From assembly GCF_003201655.1 (NCBI RefSeq), contig NZ_QJJU01000040.1, positions 1 through 37,662 of the forward strand: DNA of 37,662 nucleotides, read 5' to 3'. The translations under genes were made by a program, and so were the position numbers. Below, one piece after another: positions 33,024 to 37,662 of the stretch (positions are counted from its first letter, which is position 1; the number at the start of each line of letters is the position of its first letter). Below the pieces are notes generated by a model that was not told the DNA's origin, searched no databases, and was given only the letters and a program-made list of their open reading frames with translations. The DNA is from Mycolicibacterium moriokaense. GTDB taxonomy: Bacteria > Actinomycetota > Actinomycetes > Mycobacteriales > Mycobacteriaceae.

Positions 33024-34481
33024 TCAATCGAGTCGAGTTGCCATGTATCGCGCGTAGGTGGTTGCCGACGCTCGTGCGTGTGCCTCTAGCGTCCGCGGGC
33101 TGTAGCCCAGTGTCTCGGCGAGAATCGCGATCGGGGTGGTCTGTGTCAGTTCGTTGAGCGTGCCTAAGCGGGCCTCGAGAGCGGCGAGAACGGGTCGTAG
33201 GTGGGCGCGGAGATGCGTTGGTGTGATATGTCTGCCGGGCGTATAGCCGCGAAATACCCAGGGCGAGTTGGGATGTGCTGCGGTCTGGCTGTTGTAGTTG
33301 CTTGCGGCCAGTGTTCGCACGGGCTCATCGAGCGGTGGTGGGAGCTGAATCGGAAGGCCGGCTAGATCGACGGTCACGGTCTCGCCTGTGATCGCTATTT
33401 TGTCCCAGGTCAGGGCTGCGACGTCCTCGGCGCGTTGGGCGAAGACGACGATCAGGATCGCGGCGAGACGGTCGCGCGGCCGGAGCGTCTGCTGGTGCGC
33501 GACCTGTTCAATGACGGCATTCTGTTGTGCGACCGGCATCCTCGGCGCCGTTCCGCGGCGCTGGCGCGTTACTTCCAGATCCGACGCGATAAGCCTGGCC
33601 TTGATGGCCCATCGGATGAACCGCACGATGTGTTCCCGGGTAGTGGGCCCGGTTGACTGCCATAGATCGATATGGGCCTGGGTCAACTGCTCGACACTGG
33701 TGTTGTGCTCGGCGGCTAGCCAATTGCAGAACTCGACCGTCACGGTGACGGTTTGTTTGGCTCGCTGGAACGCTGAGTCGGTGACCGGGCTCATCGATCG
33801 GAGCCGCTTCTCCAAACTCCAGCGGATGAACCGGGCGACCAGTTTTCGGTGCTCTTCGGTGATGATGCGCTGTTGAGCCGTGACCGACCAGGATTGGAAC
33901 CTAACCAGTCTCTCGTCACGTGATGGAAGAACGCCGTGCTCGACGAGCAGGTTGCGCGTGTAGTCGGTCGTGCGTCCCGCCGGCAGCTGGTCCAGCACCT
34001 TATGTGTGAGGGTGGGGCGGCGGGCCAATTCACGCAGAACGGACTGGACGTGGGGTTGGCGAATCCACTTCAGGCCACTGTTTGGGCGGTGCATTGCGGT
34101 GAGCGCATCGACGATGACTTGCAGCTGCGGTGCGATCAGGCCGGTGTCGGGGTTGGTGAGCAATCGTTGGGCGGTCTCGCCGAGCACGCAGCGTTGGCAT
34201 CGTCCACCGCTGTAGATTTCGGCTTCGGCGCCGCAACCGACGCAGTCGACGTTGAGCTTGACGCCACTACAGCGCCGGCAGGCGGGGCGGCCATCGATGA
34301 GGCCGGGCAGCACGCCTTCGTGCCCGCAGGCGCAGATTCCGGTCCTTCGTTGCGCCGCCTGGTAGCAGTATCCACAGATCGATCCGTCAGGCCACCTTGC
34401 GACCGATTCGTAATGGCCGCGGCAACGGGCGCATCCGATGGGCCAGCGCTGCGGATCGTCAGGTTTTCGGGGACGGGCCAC
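33024..34481 (-). CDS. Zinc-ribbon, tyrosine-recombinase-like protein
   Basis: 485 aa. The first 110 residues contain several CxxC pairs (CARC, CGYC, CACG, CRRC, CVGC, CQRC), consistent with three zinc ribbons. The rest has the helical plan of a tyrosine recombinase: VVFAQRAEDVAALTWDKI supplies an equivalent of the first catalytic Arg, HLRAHLR a possible HxxR, LGYSPRTLEAH replaces the usual LGH, and TTYARYM supplies a Tyr. The catalytic set is therefore incomplete or altered. It may be an accessory recombinase subunit. The start overlaps the preceding gene by 23 bp, which suggests translational coupling. Confidence 0.65.
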   Translation of the reverse strand: MARPRKPDDPQRWPIGCARCRGHYESVARWPDGSICGYCYQAAQRRTGICACGHEGVLPGLIDGRPACRRCSGVKLNVDCVGCGAEAEIYSGGRCQRCVLGETAQRLLTNPDTGLIAPQLQVIVDALTAMHRPNSGLKWIRQPHVQSVLRELARRPTLTHKVLDQLPAGRTTDYTRNLLVEHGVLPSRDERLVRFQSWSVTAQQRIITEEHRKLVARFIRWSLEKRLRSMSPVTDSAFQRAKQTVTVTVEFCNWLAAEHNTSVEQLTQAHIDLWQSTGPTTREHIVRFIRWAIKARLIASDLEVTRQRRGTAPRMPVAQQNAVIEQVAHQQTLRPRDRLAAILIVVFAQRAEDVAALTWDKIAITGETVTVDLAGLPIQLPPPLDEPVRTLAASNYNSQTAAHPNSPWVFRGYTPGRHITPTHLRAHLRPVLAALEARLGTLNELTQTTPIAILAETLGYSPRTLEAHARASATTYARYMATRLD

Positions 34482-34821
34482 CGTCGTCCTGGACGATCCG
34501 AATCCGTTTGGCTACCGGGTTTCCCGGCGCGATCCCCAAGTCGCGTGGGCGTGGCGCATTCGCTGATGCGGCGGCCTGCATCTCGACATAAGGCTCGAAC
34601 AGGTCGTTGGGTGTGCACTCGAAGATGTCACACAGCGCGGCGAAGGTCCGCGACGGAATGCGTTGCGGTTCACCGGTTACCAGTCGGTAGACCTGCGCGT
34701 CGGAAAGGTTGATTCCGCGTGAGCGCAGCAGCGGCCGCAATTCGGTGGACTTCCAGAGATTGTGTGACGCCATCACCCGCCGTAGATGCCAGTGAAAGCC
34801 GATGCGGCGCTGCTCAGCCAC
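34459..34821 (-). CDS. XRE-family helix-turn-helix regulator
   Basis: 120 aa. A Cro/CI-type DNA-binding domain covers about residues 15-80: LWKSTELRPLLRSRGINLSD, AQVYRLVTGEP, then FAALCDIFECTPNDLFEPY, the usual end of such domains. The GTG start has GGAGG 7 nt upstream, inside the end of the recombinase gene, and overlaps it by 8 bp. Likely controls the operon or acts as a DNA-binding subunit of the recombination complex. Confidence 0.75.
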   Translation of the reverse strand: MAEQRRIGFHWHLRRVMASHNLWKSTELRPLLRSRGINLSDAQVYRLVTGEPQRIPSRTFAALCDIFECTPNDLFEPYVEMQAAASANAPRPRDLGIAPGNPVAKRIRIVQDDGGPSPKT

Positions 34822-35932
34822 CGGAGTCCTCCATCCGGAGTCGTCGAGTAATCATTTGTTGAACCACCCTTTGTTTGAAGTCTGACGACACCGAGGTGTA
34901 AAGCGATGTCGTGGACGCGTAGGTATGCCCGAGTTGCTGCTGGACGAACAACGGGTCGTAGCCTGCCTCGAGCAGATGCGTGGTGTACGAGTGCCGTAGT
35001 GCATGCAGGCTCAGCTCCGGCGGCAGACCCGCCCGCTGGCGAAACGCGGTGAAGGACCGTCCGAGAGCGCGGAGTGTCAATCTGCCGCCGCGTTCACTGG
35101 GCCACAATGCGGGGGAGCGGTCGGCCGTGCTGAACAGCTGGCGGCCTTCGCTGCACCAATACTGCAAAAGCTCAACGGCCCAAGTGAATTCCGGCGAGGT
35201 GAGCACTGTACGTCGTCGCGGGCCGGACCCCTTGGTGCCTTTGGCCCACCGAACAGTCAGTGCGCCGTAGCTGCCGTAGGCGGGGACGTGTGGATTGGGG
35301 CCGAAGTCGGTGAAGTCCAACATGACCAGTTCGCGGCGTCGAAGCCCGTAGGCGTACCCGATCTTGAACGCGATCGAGTCACGTAGGGCGGTCCTCCAGC
35401 GCTTGGATCCGGTGCGGTATGCGTCGTCGACGAAGTCGTCCACGACGTCGAACATATGCTGTAACTCCGGCTTGGTGAACGCTCGCCGTCTCGGCGGGAC
35501 GGCATCATCAGCAGTGTGTTGCGGGGTGTTCCACTCGAAGCAAATCTGAGACGGGACATCGCTGAACTGCTTCTCGCAGAACGCAACCCACCCGTATCGG
35601 CTGTCGCTGACATAACTACAGAACATCGAGATCGCGCTGCTATATGAACGCAGCGTCGACAATGCGACCTGTGTGTGCTGCGATCTCAGATCGGCCAGAA
35701 ATTGATCGACATCAAGCGGGCGCCAGTGCCACGGATACTCGTTGGTGAATTCGACAAACCGAGCCACGACCCGACACCGGCCCGTGATGGTGTCTACCGC
35801 CAGGCCACGAGCGAGCATCTGAGCCCGCCATCCATCGACCATCGCGTTGAAGACCGCCTCGTCAGCTCGAAGCAGCGAAACGTCATCGCGGCGCAGAACC
35901 TTTGGAATGAAGCCCGGCAGCTCCTCAATCAT
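34814..35932 (-). CDS. Tyrosine recombinase / integrase
   Basis: 372 aa. An N-terminal SAM-like domain (about 25-115) is followed by a catalytic domain with a full active-site set: Arg in YGLRRRELVML, Lys in WAKGTKGSG, HxxR in LHALRHSYTTHLL, His in QQQLGHTYASTTSLY and the Tyr nucleophile in that last motif. It is a Xer/phage-integrase type without the extra alpha-helix insert that I would look for in IntI. First gene of a three-gene overlapping operon. It is the best candidate in the window for acting on repeated sites, but no link with the 49-bp repeats is shown. Confidence 0.85.
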   Translation of the reverse strand: MIEELPGFIPKVLRRDDVSLLRADEAVFNAMVDGWRAQMLARGLAVDTITGRCRVVARFVEFTNEYPWHWRPLDVDQFLADLRSQHTQVALSTLRSYSSAISMFCSYVSDSRYGWVAFCEKQFSDVPSQICFEWNTPQHTADDAVPPRRRAFTKPELQHMFDVVDDFVDDAYRTGSKRWRTALRDSIAFKIGYAYGLRRRELVMLDFTDFGPNPHVPAYGSYGALTVRWAKGTKGSGPRRRTVLTSPEFTWAVELLQYWCSEGRQLFSTADRSPALWPSERGGRLTLRALGRSFTAFRQRAGLPPELSLHALRHSYTTHLLEAGYDPLFVQQQLGHTYASTTSLYTSVSSDFKQRVVQQMITRRLRMEDSGG

Positions 35933-36323
35933 CCCGGCGACCGTCCGAAGACTGGCCGACCATCAAGCCGGCGCAGCGCTTCAATAGCCCTGCGCCACAG
36001 GCCGATTCGTCATAATGGCGTATTGCCACTGGCGCGAGGAGAGGGAGGGCGGGTAGTCGATCGCCGGCTATAAAGCGGGGCGGCTGGGGCACGCTCAAGC
36101 TTTCACCTAACACCCGAATCATTCATTAAGTGATTGAACCGTACGGCAACCTCGGGCCATGTGCAATAGATGCTGCGGGAGCGCGCTCGGCATCGAACAA
36201 CCGCCAGGACCCGCGTGGCCTCCCAATGATTCTGTTCCGTGCAGGTCAGCCGGATCTCACTGGCGCCGATCGGACGAGGAAGTCATCCGATCGTTAAGGG
36301 GTGCAAGTTCTTTCATTTAATGC
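35933..36323. other. Intergenic region upstream of the recombinase operon
   Basis: No gene recognised. It contains the second TTGAACCGTACGGCA (36134-36148) and, at 36294-36323, the left flank shared with R8. Confidence 0.4.
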
Positions 36324-36341
36324 AACTCGCTACCTTTAACT
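36324..36341 (+). repeat. Array repeat R13, left half only
   Basis: AACTCGC, TACCTTTAAC then T; the family sequence stops here and no core or right arm follows. The TACCTTTA subtype is clear. The 30 bp to its left match the flank of R8. This is probably a recombination or insertion breakpoint and marks the right end of the array. Confidence 0.7.
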
Positions 36342-36590
36342 ATCGATAGCCGACGATATGTCAGGCGACCGCTGGGGCGTCTGTCTTGGGACAGAGCACT
36401 GGGTTCAATGGTTATAGGGAGAGTCCGCGGTGGGGGATAGCGGATGACTGTTCTGCTGAGTCACCCATCTCCCACCGACGGGGAGAGCCGCCGCTGGGTA
36501 GCCGTCACGTGACGGAACCTTCTGAGCGGTTGGTCCGAGTCCCACAGCGATTGGGCATGTCACCGATGGATGGGTAGCGGTGCTCTGAAG

Positions 36591-36610
36591 AAATGACATG
36601 AAAGTGAGAC
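36591..36610 (+). repeat. Short repeat AAATGACATGAAA, copy 1
   Basis: AAATGACATGAAAGTGAG recurs with one change at 36812-36829, and in inverted, imperfect form at about 36784-36799. Confidence 0.4.
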
Positions 36611-36783
36611 AAATGCCCGATGACATCGTGTGAGACGATTCGCATCGTCGCAGGTCAAGTGATCGGCAGATGACACGCGCTTTGGGAATCGACAGTCGTT
36701 TCTCATCATCATTGTCATTGTCACCGGGGCGGTTCAGGTCCCCCTACGGAGGACCGTCAGCAGTTCTCAAATAAATCTCGTCG

Positions 36784-36829
36784 TCTCAATTTCAATGTCG
36801 TCGCGATGTCATAAATGACATGAAACTGA
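36784..36829. repeat. Imperfect inverted repeat, CTCA..TTTCA / TGAAACTGAG
   Basis: The arms are CTCAATTTCAATGTC and GACATGAAACTGAG. The right arm with its AAAT prefix is a second copy of the motif at 36591. Such an arrangement may be the residue of an insertion-sequence end or a regulator site; no transposase gene is nearby. Confidence 0.4.
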
Positions 36830-36990
36830 GGATCAGGGGGTGAGTGTCGTGGGTCGGAGTCCAACGAGAACGGGGCGCCGGTCAACGCGCTGCCCGACCG
36901 CGACCCGGGGATGGGCGACGACTTCTGGGGCGCCAGTTTCTCGGGCTACACGGCCGGAGTCGTCGCGCTGGTCCGCGCGAGGTTCCTTGC

Positions 36991-37662
36991 TCATCGAAAG
37001 TAGGCGTGATGGGGATGGCGTGGACCAAAAGTGGCAGTGTAGGCCTCGAGGTCGAAACGTTTAGTCTGCCTGCGGAATCGGAAGGTGAAGTCTGGCCACA
37101 GCGTCGTGTTGTTGCCGTGCGGGTCGAGGTACCAACTGGCGCAGCCGCCCGTCATCCACACCGAGTCGGCGAGTTTGTTCTGCAGCGCGCCGTTGTATGC
37201 GTCTTCTACTTCGCGGCGTACTTCAACGGTGCGCAGACAGCGGCTCTTCATGGTCGATACAGCGTCGACGACGTAGTTCAGTTGAGATTCGATCATGTAC
37301 ACCATGGAGGTATGGCCCAGCCCGGTGTTAGGGCCAACCAACAGAAAGAGATTGGGGAAGCCGGAGACGGCGGTGCCCTTGTATGCGCGCATTCCCCTGT
37401 CGGCGAACACCTGCGCGAGGCTACGTCCGCCGGCACCGCAAATGATCTCGAACATAGGTGAATCGGTGACGTGGAAGCCGGTGGCGACGATGATGACATC
37501 CGTCTCGCGACTCGTGCCGTCGGAGGCGACGATGTGCTTGCTCCGTACTTCAGAAATCCTCTCGGTGTGAACCGTTCCGGGTTTGATGCCGGCTTCATTG
37601 TTGAGGCGTCGCCGGCTGGGACGTCTGGCTGTGAGCGTAATAGGCGGCTTCGTATTCTTCGG
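36991..37662 (-). CDS. Baeyer-Villiger-type flavin monooxygenase, C-terminal part (runs off window)
   Basis: The frame is open to the window edge, so the gene continues beyond 37662 or is truncated close by. From about GTVHTERISEV onward it matches the second half of BVMO/EthA-like proteins: DVIIVATGFHVTDSPMFEII contains the ATG motif of this family, followed by LFLLVGPNTGLGHTSMVYMI and a normal C-terminus (TFRFRRQTK). The first 20 or so residues at the edge (TLTARRPSRRRLNNEAG) do not look like the expected family sequence, so a frameshift or rearrangement near the edge is possible. Confidence 0.7.
   Translation of the reverse strand, partial: PKNTKPPITLTARRPSRRRLNNEAGIKPGTVHTERISEVRSKHIVASDGTSRETDVIIVATGFHVTDSPMFEIICGAGGRSLAQVFADRGMRAYKGTAVSGFPNLFLLVGPNTGLGHTSMVYMIESQLNYVVDAVSTMKSRCLRTVEVRREVEDAYNGALQNKLADSVWMTGGCASWYLDPHGNNTTLWPDFTFRFRRQTKRFDLEAYTATFGPRHPHHAYFR

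Larger units (their letters stand above)
36342..36990. other. Intergenic region with short repeated motifs
   Basis: No gene recognised. It contains the AAATGACATGAAA motifs listed separately and is less GC-rich in parts than the array. It may hold debris of insertion sequences. Confidence 0.4.

Noticed and set aside
6409..36341. The regular repeats as a CRISPR array
   Set aside because: Intervals are 0.8-6.7 kb and contain genes; there are no short spacers and no cas genes.
1..37662. tRNA, rRNA or riboswitch genes
   Set aside because: No tRNA-like cloverleaf, rRNA or known riboswitch core was recognised by eye; a covariance search was not possible.

Overview
The window looks like accessory chromosome of a nontuberculous Mycobacterium or close relative. 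Evidence: high GC, many GTG starts, several probable leaderless starts (a TANNNT-like hexamer about 6 nt before the start codon), and mycobacterial families such as LipJ-like hydrolase-cyclases, a cyclase/NB-ARC/LuxR regulator, a mycofactocin-type SDR and a Ddn-like deazaflavin protein. The species cannot be named from the sequence alone.

Layout. 0.2-0.55 kb: a small secreted protein (-). 0.9-6.3 kb: two tandem cyclase/NB-ARC/TPR regulators of about 880 aa (+). 6.4-30.8 kb: an array in which single genes or short gene blocks are separated by copies of a 49-bp intergenic repeat (R1-R12), all on the + strand. In order the array holds LipJ-like 1, NB-ARC cyclase 3 (-), LipJ-like 2, alpha/beta hydrolase (-), NB-ARC cyclase 4, FAD monooxygenase, membrane-anchored seven-bladed propeller protein, LipJ-like 3, alpha/beta hydrolase, Ddn-like protein, and a three-gene block (cyclase/NB-ARC/LuxR regulator, SDR, aldehyde dehydrogenase). 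30.8-36.0 kb: a minus-strand accessory block with a sigma-like protein, three small proteins and three overlapping genes (tyrosine recombinase, XRE-type regulator, zinc-ribbon recombinase-like protein). A left-half repeat (R13) lies at 36.32 kb. 37.0 kb to the edge: the C-terminal part of a Baeyer-Villiger-type monooxygenase (-).

The main novelty candidate is the repeat array. The repeat has AAC...GTT ends, an imperfect inverted repeat (AACTCGC/GCGAGTT), almost constant length, one fixed orientation whatever the gene direction, and one copy per gene unit. Repeat subtype follows the gene to its left: all three LipJ-like genes are followed by the same subtype. This resembles a chromosomal-integron or cassette array, but the sites do not match the textbook attC core pattern and no IntI is visible. 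Duplication by homologous recombination between repeats, or a MIRU/MITE-like element, remain open.

Functionally the region is dominated by cyclic-nucleotide signalling: eight class III cyclase-domain proteins in 27 kb, in three architectures with three different residues at the expected purine-specifying position. All three LipJ-like proteins appear to have lost the hydrolase nucleophile, suggesting sensor rather than enzyme N-terminal domains.
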